Origin: Rickettsiales bacterium
GTDB lineage: Bacteria; Pseudomonadota; Alphaproteobacteria; Rickettsiales; Anaplasmataceae
DNA: 15,309 nucleotides
Reading direction: 5' to 3'
Assembly (NCBI GenBank): GCA_031284675.1
Contig: JAITXQ010000055.1
Coordinates: forward strand, 1 to 15,309
Shown: piece by piece, positions 6,983 through 13,687 of the stretch
Layout: each line of letters opens with the position of its first letter
Position numbering within the stretch: the first letter of the stretch is position 1
Notes under the pieces: generated by a model
Seen by the model: only the letters and a program-made list of their open reading frames with translations
The model's database searches: none
Told to the model about the DNA's origin: nothing
Translations under genes and position numbers: made by a program

Positions 6983-7153
6983 ATGGTAAGAGTGAGATTA
7001 AATTTTAAAAAAAGGTTAAGGCGAAAGTTTATGGTGCTTATTTTATTGATAAATGCTTTGTTTGTCTCATATTTTTTAATAAGGAATATAAGTGACACTT
7101 CCAATCAAATTATAGTCAAAGAAATAAATATAGGAGCTGATAATGAAAAATAA
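6983..7153 (+). CDS. Small single-pass membrane protein of unknown function, overlapping xerD
   Basis: This 56-codon frame starts at ATG 6983 and ends at a TAA at 7151-7153, overlapping the xerD ATG by 11 bp. The product has a strongly basic N-terminus (MVRVRLNFKKRLRRKF, about 1-16), one hydrophobic segment (about 17-33, MVLILLINALFVSYFLI) and a short polar tail of about 23 residues. By the positive-inside rule the N-terminus is cytoplasmic. The topology recalls small divisome proteins such as FtsL or FtsB, but the periplasmic part is far too short for their coiled coil, so I make no assignment. The coding quality, the overlap with xerD and the promoter right at its start favour a real gene over chance. 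Confidence 0.55.
   Translation: MVRVRLNFKKRLRRKFMVLILLINALFVSYFLIRNISDTSNQIIVKEINIGADNEK
7132..7136 (+). promoter_or_regulatory. Ribosome binding site of xerD
   Basis: AGGAG lies 6 nt before the ATG at 7143. It fixes the xerD start and is one of the few good Shine-Dalgarno sequences in the window. It sits inside the coding part of the small membrane protein gene. Confidence 0.7.
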
Positions 7154-8129
7154 ACAGTCACAAGATAAAAATGAAAATCTTTACATAACATATTACATAG
7201 ATGCTTTGGTTTCAGAGAGGTCTGCAACACAAAATACTTTGGAAAGTTATCGTTCAGATTTACATCAGCTTGAAGAATTTTTATTGGGAAGCAACACTAC
7301 CTTGGTTGGTGCAAACAAAACTAATATTAAAGATTATGTGAAGTTTCTACGCACACACAAAAAATATAAGAGTAGCTCTATATCAAGAAAAATATCCGCT
7401 ATGAAAAATTTTTATAAGTGCCTATTTAATGACGGAATAATAGATTTTAATCTAGCCCCGGCTAATGATGATGAATTAAAAAATCCAAAAGTTTCTCGTC
7501 CTTTACCCAAGTATTTAAGCGTTAAAGAAATACTTTTGCTAATAGACACAGTAAGAAAATCAGCAAGCGAATCGAATAAAGAGATAAGCAGTAAAAGGCT
7601 ATGTGCTATCTTAGATATCCTTTACTCTTCTGGCATGCGTATTTCTGAACTAATCAATATGAAGTTGTGTGAAGTGTCACATTTAGTAAACAATAATGAC
7701 AAAGAATGCTATATAATAATAAAAGGAAAAAGTGGTAGAGAGAGGCAAATCCTTTTTAATGAGCAAGCATTGCGAAGCCTTAGAAATTATTTATCAGTCC
7801 GCAACAATCTGATTTCTCACGGAAAGGAGTCTGATTGGTTATTCCCAGGTGATAAACCTAACAAACCAATTACAAGGCAGAGAATCGGCCAATTAATGAA
7901 GGAATTAGCAAGAAAATGCAATATTGATGAAAATAAAATCTCTCCACATGTGATTAGACATTCTTTTGCTACTCATCTACTGGATAGTGGAGCAAATATT
8001 GTGTTGATACAGAAAGTCCTTGGCCATACCAACCTTTCTACAACACAAATATATACTCATATTGCTAACGAAAAATTAAAGAACAAATTAACTGATTCGC
8101 ATCCTATCACTCAGATGATCAATAATTAA
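7143..8129 (+). CDS. xerD: Site-specific tyrosine recombinase XerD
   Basis: XerD and XerC resolve chromosome dimers at dif together with FtsK. The 328-residue protein has an N-terminal core-binding SAM-like domain (about 10-105, with TLESYRSDLHQLEEFL) and a C-terminal catalytic domain. All catalytic residues are visible: Arg166 in SSGMRISEL, Lys196 in KGKSGRE, His269 and Arg272 in PHVIRHSFATHLL, His295 in LGH and the nucleophile Tyr304 in TTQIYTH. The tail THIANEKLKNKLTDSHP is closer to XerD than to XerC, but the distinction is a judgement by eye. The start is fixed by AGGAG at 7132-7136. The gene overlaps the small membrane protein gene upstream and is followed by plsC after a short gap. Confidence 0.92.
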   Translation: MKNKQSQDKNENLYITYYIDALVSERSATQNTLESYRSDLHQLEEFLLGSNTTLVGANKTNIKDYVKFLRTHKKYKSSSISRKISAMKNFYKCLFNDGIIDFNLAPANDDELKNPKVSRPLPKYLSVKEILLLIDTVRKSASESNKEISSKRLCAILDILYSSGMRISELINMKLCEVSHLVNNNDKECYIIIKGKSGRERQILFNEQALRSLRNYLSVRNNLISHGKESDWLFPGDKPNKPITRQRIGQLMKELARKCNIDENKISPHVIRHSFATHLLDSGANIVLIQKVLGHTNLSTTQIYTHIANEKLKNKLTDSHPITQMINN

Positions 8130-8185
8130 ATTTATTGTTTTTAATTCGTAGTAAAGTTAAATTCAAAATAAGTTTATGTGGGTTT

Positions 8186-8911
8186 ATGATTTCAAGTTTG
8201 TTGTTTAATTTCTTTCTTATATTATGGGAAGTACTCTATACTTTAATTACTCTCCCTGTAATTCTCTTCCCTGCGCGTATAATAACTATTTTCCTCGTCT
8301 GTTCAGTAAGAGTCGTATTGTTCATGCTTCGTTTATTATGTGGAGTTGAATATGAAGTTAGGGGGATGGAAAACATTCCCAAACAGCCCTTTGTAATTGC
8401 TTCTAAACACCAATCTCCATTTGAAACATTTATTTTTATACTTTTATTTAGAAACGTAGTTTTTATTTTAAAACGTGAACTGAAATGGGTTCCATTCATT
8501 GGCTTATATCTCATGGCGCTCAGAATGATTTTTATTAACCGCTCAGATGGTATCAGTTCTATACGCCATATCATTAAATCAGCAAAAATGCGTGTAAAAG
8601 AAAATAGAAGCATAATAATATTTCCTGAAGGCACAAGAACAGCTATAAACCAAAATATAAAATATCAACCAGGTATTGCTGCTTTATATAGCGTATTATC
8701 TGTTCCCGTATTACCGGTAGCTTTAAACACTGGTTTGTTTTGGCCCAAAAGCATACTTTCCCTAAGAAAGAATCCCGGAAAGGCGATAATAGAGATATTG
8801 CCTCCAATATCTCCTGGGTTAAACAAGGATGAATTCTTGCAAAATTTAGAAAAAATTATTGAAGAGAAAAGTAGCAAATTAACTGCAGAAAAAACTAATA
8901 TTGCAAATTAG
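8186..8911 (+). CDS. plsC: 1-acyl-sn-glycerol-3-phosphate acyltransferase (PlsC family)
   Basis: PlsC transfers an acyl chain to lysophosphatidic acid to make phosphatidic acid at the inner membrane. From the ATG at 8186 the product has 241 residues. It opens with a hydrophobic anchor (about 5-52), followed by motif I as KHQSPFET (74-81), where Glu80 replaces the usual Asp of HX4D, a known variant in alphaproteobacterial members. Next come a motif-II-like IFINR (115-119), motif III FPEGTR (146-151) and a motif-IV-like VLPVALN stretch. A TTG at 8135, 5 bp after xerD, would add 17 residues (LFLIRSKVKF...). I prefer 8186 because the anchor starts there, but neither has a clear ribosome binding site. 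Acyl donor and exact acceptor are unproven. Confidence 0.88.
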   Translation: MISSLLFNFFLILWEVLYTLITLPVILFPARIITIFLVCSVRVVLFMLRLLCGVEYEVRGMENIPKQPFVIASKHQSPFETFIFILLFRNVVFILKRELKWVPFIGLYLMALRMIFINRSDGISSIRHIIKSAKMRVKENRSIIIFPEGTRTAINQNIKYQPGIAALYSVLSVPVLPVALNTGLFWPKSILSLRKNPGKAIIEILPPISPGLNKDEFLQNLEKIIEEKSSKLTAEKTNIAN

Positions 8912-8928
8912 TAAAAAAATTTTATAAT
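8901..8928 (+). promoter_or_regulatory. Promoter of rpsT
   Basis: TTGCAA (8901-8906) and a perfect TATAAT (8923-8928) are separated by 16 bp. Transcription should begin near 8935, giving a leader of about 27 nt before the rpsT ATG. The -35 box lies within the last codons of plsC. This is the best complete sigma-70-type promoter visible in the window. Confidence 0.55.
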
Positions 8929-8961
8929 AAGAGAAAAGTAAAGTGTTTTAGGTATTAATAT

Positions 8962-9231
8962 ATGGCAAACCATAAGAGTGCTAAAAAAATGATAAAGGTA
9001 ATAGCAAAGCGCACTTTAATAAATAAGATGCGTAAAAGTCAAACTCGCACTGCTATTAGAAAATTGGTTGATATAATTAAGTCTGGTAACAAAGAAAATA
9101 TTATTTTAGCATTTCGACACGCTGAATCTAATTTACACAAGTGTGTGAATAAAGGTGTTATTCATAGGAATACTGCTGCGCGTAAAATAAGTCGCTTAAA
9201 TGCAAAAGTAAAAGCATTGATGACCGCTTAA
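8962..9231 (+). CDS. rpsT: 30S ribosomal protein S20
   Basis: S20 binds 16S rRNA early in assembly of the small subunit. The 89-residue basic protein has the canonical start MANHKSAKKMIK, the segment RTAIRKLVDIIKSG, and the end KGVIHRNTAARKISRLNAKV, all typical of bacterial S20, and its length is normal. It has its own promoter just upstream (TTGCAA/TATAAT) and a 12-bp hairpin that begins at its stop codon, so it is probably transcribed alone. Its initiator is a standard ATG without a strong Shine-Dalgarno sequence. Confidence 0.97.
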   Translation: MANHKSAKKMIKVIAKRTLINKMRKSQTRTAIRKLVDIIKSGNKENIILAFRHAESNLHKCVNKGVIHRNTAARKISRLNAKVKALMTA

Positions 9232-9259
9232 TACGGTTAATGTAAAGTTAACCGTATTA
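9229..9259 (+). terminator. 12-bp hairpin that includes the rpsT stop codon
   Basis: TAATACGGTTAA (9229-9240) pairs perfectly with TTAACCGTATTA (9248-9259) around a 7-nt loop. The stem includes the rpsT stop codon. No T run follows, only ATATATACTC, so it may stabilise the 3' end or terminate inefficiently rather than act as a classic intrinsic terminator. Confidence 0.5.
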
Positions 9260-9311
9260 ATATATACTCTTCAGTTTGTATACCTTGTATAAAATTTAAG
9301 TAGCTTAAGCG

Positions 9312-10553
9312 ATGGATAAAAAAGCATTATTAGAACTAAGTGATGGATCAAAAATTGAGCTACCCGTATTAAGTGGAACAATAGGTCCCGATGTATTAAA
9401 TATTAAGGATTTATATAAAACAACCAGATTATTCACTTACGATCCAGGGTTTGTTTCCACAGCCTCATGTTCTTCTACAATCACATTTATTGATGGAGAT
9501 GAAGGGGTTCTTAAATATAGGGGGCATGATATAGCTAATTTAGCAGAAAGTAATAATTTTACTGCTGTGATTTATTTATTACTCTATGGTGAATTACCTA
9601 ATTCAGAGCAACACAAAAAATTTCTTCTAAAAATACAAGAATTATCCAAAGTATCAGAGCAAGTTACAAATGTAATCAAAGCATTTCCAAAAACTGCTCA
9701 CCCTATGTCGATTTTAATTGCATGTTTTGCAAGTTTGTCAGCACTTTACCATGAAAAGTATGGCAACAATGTCAATGGTGAAGACCTAGATTTTGGAATT
9801 TCTGCAATAGCACAAGTTCCTGCAATTGTTGCAATGATCTATAGGCATATCAACAATCAGGAATTCATAAATGCTAATAATGAATTGAGTTACAGTGAAA
9901 ATTTCTTAAGGATGATGTTCGGCGATGCTGTTGATAATACCCTTTTTACAAAAGCTCTGGATAAAATATTTACTCTCCATGCTGACCATGAACAGAATGC
10001 TTCTACAGCAACTGTCAGATTGGTAGGATCAGCTGGTTCTAATTTATTCGCATGTCTCTCTGCAGGAGTTACTACACTTTGGGGGCCAGCGCATGGTGGA
10101 GCTAATGAGGCAGTTATAAATATGCTAAAAGAGATAGAGCAAAGTGGAGATGTAGGTAAATTCATTGAAAAAGCTAAAGATGATAAAGACCCATTTAAAT
10201 TGATGGGGTTTGGACATCGTGTTTATAAAAATTACGATCCGCGCGCGCGCATATTGAAAGACGCTTGTCATGAGGTTTTAAGTAAACTAGAACAAAATAA
10301 TGAACTGCTCAAGATTGCAAAAGAACTTGAAGAAATAGCTTTAAAGGATGAATATTTTATCGTGCGTAAGTTATATCCAAATGTTGATTTTTACTCAGGT
10401 ATAATAATGAATGCTATCGATATTCCTTCAAATATGTTCACGCCTATTTTTGCACTTGCAAGAACCACTGGTTGGGTTACTCAGTGGTATGAAATGATAA
10501 ATGACAAAGAAACTAAGATCTGTAGACCAAGACAACTCTATGTTGGTAAATAA
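9312..10553 (+). CDS. gltA: Citrate synthase
   Basis: GltA condenses oxaloacetate and acetyl-CoA to citrate, the entry step of the TCA cycle, in the cytosol. The 413-residue protein is in the range of the bacterial type II enzymes. The N-terminal part has YDPGFVSTASCSSTITFIDG and LKYRGHDIANLA. The catalytic residues are all present: His261 in WGPAHGGAN, His302 in GFGHRVYKNYDPRA and Asp359 in PNVDFYSG. The end, TTGWVTQWYEM followed by RPRQLYVG, is also conserved. The start at 9312 gives the usual MDKKALLEL N-terminus. It is transcribed separately from rpsT, and a hairpin with T-rich flank about 120 bp downstream is a candidate terminator. Confidence 0.97.
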   Translation: MDKKALLELSDGSKIELPVLSGTIGPDVLNIKDLYKTTRLFTYDPGFVSTASCSSTITFIDGDEGVLKYRGHDIANLAESNNFTAVIYLLLYGELPNSEQHKKFLLKIQELSKVSEQVTNVIKAFPKTAHPMSILIACFASLSALYHEKYGNNVNGEDLDFGISAIAQVPAIVAMIYRHINNQEFINANNELSYSENFLRMMFGDAVDNTLFTKALDKIFTLHADHEQNASTATVRLVGSAGSNLFACLSAGVTTLWGPAHGGANEAVINMLKEIEQSGDVGKFIEKAKDDKDPFKLMGFGHRVYKNYDPRARILKDACHEVLSKLEQNNELLKIAKELEEIALKDEYFIVRKLYPNVDFYSGIIMNAIDIPSNMFTPIFALARTTGWVTQWYEMINDKETKICRPRQLYVGK

Positions 10554-10674
10554 ATTTATTTTTACTTCATTTGCAGTTTGTAATACTAATTGGCTCGAAC
10601 TTAAAAAGCTCAGAACAAAAAATATGAAAGGAGAGCAAAAAGTTTAGTGGTTTCTTCTATTTTCGTTTTTGGGT

Positions 10675-10720
10675 AAAGTCAATAATAAGAGAGTTTTTTA
10701 TTTTCATTTTTGACTTTTTT
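10675..10720 (+). terminator. Probable gltA terminator
   Basis: AAAGTCAA (10675-10682) pairs with TTGACTTT (10710-10717) and is followed by further T residues. Inside, AATAA can pair with TTATT, which extends the fold. Its place about 120 bp after gltA on the same strand fits an intrinsic terminator with a low-GC stem. Confidence 0.4.
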
Positions 10721-10774
10721 GAAAATAATATATGTAGCTAAAGGTACTCAGATTTACCAACGATTTGGAAAACC

Positions 10775-10829
10775 GTCATTCCGCTACATGTTAGCGAAAT
10801 CTATGCCGAGATACCGCTGCGGTATCTCG
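10775..10829. repeat. Dispersed palindromic repeat, copy 1
   Basis: The 22-bp segment 10775-10796 matches the reverse complement of 13656-13677 at 19 of 22 positions. It is followed by an almost perfect palindrome, CGAGATACCGC-T-GCGGTATCTCG (10807-10829). The composition is richer in GC than its surroundings. Short intergenic palindromes of this style are common in Wolbachia genomes. It lies just after the minus-strand folate cyclo-ligase gene. Confidence 0.6.
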
Positions 10830-10835
10830 TAGTAG

Positions 10836-11363
10836 CTATAGCTTCCTCCTATGCCTAACACACATCTCAGTGATTATAATATCCAATTTTTGATCGTGTT
10901 TTTCTATTGGCAAATTCTTACAATATTGTTTCTCATAAGCTACACCTATAAATATTTTTCCAAGTGGTCTTAATTCTTTTATTACTGCATCATACCAACC
11001 ACCGCCAAAACCTAGTCTATAAAAATGATCATCAAAAGCGATAATAGGAGTAATGATTGTGTCAGGAATTATATCCTCATTTGTTTTGTTCCATTCCCCA
11101 AATCTTAGTGACTCATTTTTATTAGGAATTGCTACTTTATAATCTAAATCGAGCAAACTATACATCAAAGGTACAACATTTATTTCCCCATCAATTGGAA
11201 TATAAGCAGCGATTGTTTTACCTTTAATGTAGCTTAAGTTCTGATGAAAGAGATTAATAAGGGAATTTGCTGCATAACTGGAATAGCTCTCATCAATATT
11301 TTTTCTTATAGTTCTATATTGCTTTCTTATTTCCTTTTTTTGTTGTTTAATATCTTTGAGCAT
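10836..11363 (-). CDS. 5-formyltetrahydrofolate cyclo-ligase
   Basis: This cytosolic enzyme (MTHFS, YgfA family) uses ATP to convert 5-formyl-THF to 5,10-methenyl-THF, returning stored folate to one-carbon metabolism. The 175-residue protein has the basic N-terminal helix KKEIRKQYR, the IPIDGEINV segment (about 56-63) and the nucleotide-binding glycine motif LGFGGGWYD (117-125), followed by FIGVAYEKQ and the closing HDQKLDIIITE. After ITE the sequence adds MCVRHRRKL, whose codons run into the palindromic DNA beyond the gene, so the end may be a read-through tail. Its ATG lies inside the upstream gene (17-bp overlap), so the two are co-transcribed. Confidence 0.92.
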   Translation of the reverse strand: MLKDIKQQKKEIRKQYRTIRKNIDESYSSYAANSLINLFHQNLSYIKGKTIAAYIPIDGEINVVPLMYSLLDLDYKVAIPNKNESLRFGEWNKTNEDIIPDTIITPIIAFDDHFYRLGFGGGWYDAVIKELRPLGKIFIGVAYEKQYCKNLPIEKHDQKLDIIITEMCVRHRRKL

Positions 11364-11976
11364 AATCTATCCACTTTGCAGTGAGTTTTTCTTGTAAGCT
11401 ATTTTGCCTTAAGCGCTCACTTAAAAAATCAAAGTCAACAAGTTCCATATTCTGATCTTGATTACTGCAACTATAGACAAAACTCTCTTTTCCTGTTTTC
11501 GTATTTATATGTCGTTGCACACACTGAGCGCAGATCTCTTTCATCATACACTGCATAGGAGAATTAATTGACGATATTGCTATGTGGCTTGATTTTAAAT
11601 ATGGCTTTAAAGTTGTTTTTCTGGCTTCATTTACAGCTTTCATCATTTTATCAGAACCAATAGTGATAATTTTATCTATAGCGTTTAAATTAATGGTGGT
11701 ATCTCCTAATATTCCTTGTTGATAAGAGATTATTGCATTAACTATATTACCATGAAAGGATCTGTCTTGATCTCTGCTTGTTTCTATCAATTCTTCTTCA
11801 CATGTCCAAACTACCGCACTTGATGCACGCTCTATCAGTGTTCGTTTAAATACATCATTTAATTTCTTGTAGCCAGCAAAGTATAAAACCTTATTATTAT
11901 TTTCAAGGCACGCCTTTCCTATTGAAAATAACACTGCATTTCCAACTCCACCACCAATTAGCATTATATTCTTCAT
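11347..11976 (-). CDS. Stand-alone C-terminal oxidoreductase domain with Cys cluster motif (PyrK/GltD-fusion-like)
   Basis: The 209-residue protein opens with LIGGGVGNAVLFSIGKA, the NAD(P)-binding part of ferredoxin-reductase-like domains. It later has four cysteines, Cys143, Cys149, Cys152 and Cys170 (C-x5-C-x2-C-x17-C), in SPMQCMMKEICAQCVQRH, placed like the 2Fe-2S ligands of PyrK but with one residue more in the first gap. From memory, the NSPMQCMMKE-CAQC segment and the end NQDQ-VDF-RLRQNS-EKLTA occur at the C-terminus of long alphaproteobacterial FAD-dependent oxidoreductases related to the glutamate synthase small subunit. Here that domain is alone: stop codons lie 2, 5 and 18 codons before the ATG. 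Electron partner unknown. It overlaps the folate cyclo-ligase gene by 17 bp. Confidence 0.7.
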   Translation of the reverse strand: MKNIMLIGGGVGNAVLFSIGKACLENNNKVLYFAGYKKLNDVFKRTLIERASSAVVWTCEEELIETSRDQDRSFHGNIVNAIISYQQGILGDTTINLNAIDKIITIGSDKMMKAVNEARKTTLKPYLKSSHIAISSINSPMQCMMKEICAQCVQRHINTKTGKESFVYSCSNQDQNMELVDFDFLSERLRQNSLQEKLTAKWIDYAQRY

Positions 11977-12184
11977 GTACTATTTTAACTATAGAAGCTC
12001 ACTTTGTTCAAATTTTTTGAAATTTTATAGAATAAAGTAATTTATAAAAGCCATTGGTGAACAAAAAAATTAATCTTACTAATAACCATTCAATAATTAT
12101 ACTGCATATAACCTGCTTTCTAGTCTGTACCCAAATTACCATAAAAAACTGGATTTCGAAAGGGGCTGATGAATAAAATGCTTG

Positions 12185-12221
12185 TACTTTACCTGTGCTA
12201 AAGTAAAATTAAGCTTTACTT
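12185..12221 (+). promoter_or_regulatory. Alternative hairpins in the purF leader
   Basis: TACTTTA (12185-12191) pairs with TAAAGTA (12199-12205), and AAGTAAA (12201-12207) pairs with TTTACTT (12215-12221), each with a 7-nt loop. The two stems share 12201-12205, so only one can form at a time. They end 10 nt before the purF ATG. They could be an attenuator-like switch controlling the start, or three half-sites of a DNA operator, or chance in AT-rich DNA. Nothing else is recognisable in the 255-bp gap 11977-12231. Confidence 0.35.
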
Positions 12222-12231
12222 AATAGTTTTT

Positions 12232-13620
12232 ATGCTCGATGAAATGCACGAAGAGTGTGGGGTATTTAGTATAAGCTGCAATAAAGATGCTGCTTTTAAC
12301 TCTATACTTGGTCTTCATGCTTTACAGCATAGAGGTCAAGAATCTTTTGGTGTAGCAACCAGTGACAGCGGTAAGTTGCATTCTTGTCATTTTCAAGGTC
12401 AAGTGAGCAGTGTGTTTGATGATATAGATGAAATAAAGAAATCCTTACCTGGAGATTATGCAATAGGCCACGTTCGATACTCAACAAGTGGCAGTAAATC
12501 TGGAGCGCAACCCATGCTTGGCAAAAGTGACAAATTTTGGGGTTTTGCCATAGCACATAATGGTAATTTAATTAATATTTCTCCAATACGCGAGCAGTTA
12601 ATTAAACAAGGATGTGTTTTTCAGTCAGATATTGATACAGAAGTGGTAGTGCGTTTGGTAGAAACCAATACAAAAGATAGCTTTCTAGAGAGTTTTATAG
12701 ATGCATTAAAGCAAATACAAGGTGCTTATTCTTTTGTAGTAATCAATCAAGAAGTAGTTGTTGGAGTGCGCGATCCAGCAGGAATCAGACCTCTTGTTTT
12801 AGGAAAGTTAAACGATTCTTATGTGCTTGCATCTGAAACTTGTGCTCTTGATATAGTAAATGCAGAATTTGTTAGAGAAATAGGACCAGGTGAGTTAGTC
12901 ACCATTGATCGAAATGGTAATCTAGCTTCAGCATTTCCTTTTTCACAGCAAAAATCAAGTTTTTGTATTTTTGAGTACGTTTATTTTTCAAGACCAGACA
13001 GCATAATGGAGAATAGGTCTATATACGATACAAGAAAAAAAATAGGAAGAACACTTGCAGAGGAAAGTCCACCAAAAAACAATGTGGATATGATTGTACC
13101 AATACCTGATTCTGGAATACCTGCAGCTATTGGATATGCAGAACATTCAGGGGTATCTATGGAACTGGGAATAATTCGTAATCATTACATAGGAAGAACT
13201 TTTATACAACCAACCGCTGAAATACGTAAAGTTAGAATAAAATTAAAATTCAATGCTAATAAGCACATTTTGAAGGGTAAAAACATAATTTTAATAGACG
13301 ACAGTGTAGTGCGTGGCAGTACGTTGAAAAGTATAATAGTGATGTTGAAGAATGCAGGAGTAAAAGAAATTCACCTAAAAATTTCAAGCCCACCAATTAA
13401 GCATTCTTGTTTTTATGGAATAGATACTCCAGAGTGCAAAGATCTAATTGCTGCAAATCAATCCATAGAAGAAATTAAGGAAAGTATAGGAGTGGATAGC
13501 TTAGCCTTTTTGAGTATTGATGGACTATATCGGGCTGTTGAAGGAGAGGTGCGTAATAACACAGCACCGCAATACTGCGATGCTTGTTTCACTGGTGATT
13601 ATCCGATTGGTTACGGTTAA
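12232..13620 (+). CDS. purF: Amidophosphoribosyltransferase
   Basis: PurF makes 5-phosphoribosylamine from PRPP and glutamine, the first committed step of purine synthesis, in the cytosol. The 462-residue protein has an N-terminal Ntn-type glutaminase domain whose nucleophile is Cys9 (EECGVFSI). The eight residues before it form a short propeptide to be cleaved, as in the Bacillus subtilis type. Further marks are LHALQHRGQESFG, GHVRYSTSG and AIAHNGNL. The C-terminal phosphoribosyltransferase domain has the PRPP motif ILIDDSVVRGST (about 352-364). Cys245, Cys393, Cys449 and Cys452 match the four 4Fe-4S ligands of the B. subtilis enzyme, absent in that of E. coli. An in-frame ATG at 12244 is possible but would shorten the propeptide to four residues. 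It stands alone, with no other pur gene in the window. Confidence 0.96.
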   Translation: MLDEMHEECGVFSISCNKDAAFNSILGLHALQHRGQESFGVATSDSGKLHSCHFQGQVSSVFDDIDEIKKSLPGDYAIGHVRYSTSGSKSGAQPMLGKSDKFWGFAIAHNGNLINISPIREQLIKQGCVFQSDIDTEVVVRLVETNTKDSFLESFIDALKQIQGAYSFVVINQEVVVGVRDPAGIRPLVLGKLNDSYVLASETCALDIVNAEFVREIGPGELVTIDRNGNLASAFPFSQQKSSFCIFEYVYFSRPDSIMENRSIYDTRKKIGRTLAEESPPKNNVDMIVPIPDSGIPAAIGYAEHSGVSMELGIIRNHYIGRTFIQPTAEIRKVRIKLKFNANKHILKGKNIILIDDSVVRGSTLKSIIVMLKNAGVKEIHLKISSPPIKHSCFYGIDTPECKDLIAANQSIEEIKESIGVDSLAFLSIDGLYRAVEGEVRNNTAPQYCDACFTGDYPIGYG

Positions 13621-13640
13621 CGAGGGTAAGGTTTTTCTAC

Positions 13641-13677
13641 GTCATACCGCCGCGACGCTAACACGTAGTGAAATGAC
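13641..13677. repeat. Dispersed palindromic repeat, copy 2
   Basis: A GC-rich segment bounded by GTCAT (13641-13645) and ATGAC (13673-13677) in inverted orientation. Its right part (13656-13677) is the inverted copy of 10775-10796 (19 of 22 identical). It lies 20 bp after purF and about 10 bp before the transposase pseudogene, so it could be part of the insertion site of the IS element. Confidence 0.6.
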
Positions 13678-13687
13678 AGCAGTCCTT

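Noticed and set aside
9281..9311. Promoter for gltA around TATAAA at 9288-9293
   Set aside because: No -35 hexamer at a usable distance and no extended -10 dinucleotide in the right place.
10554..10774. Search for tRNA or other structured RNA genes in the gltA-cyclo-ligase gap and other spacers
   Set aside because: No T-loop consensus with a matching cloverleaf was found; the GTTCGA-like matches at about 3019 and 6860 are within a gene or lack the arms.
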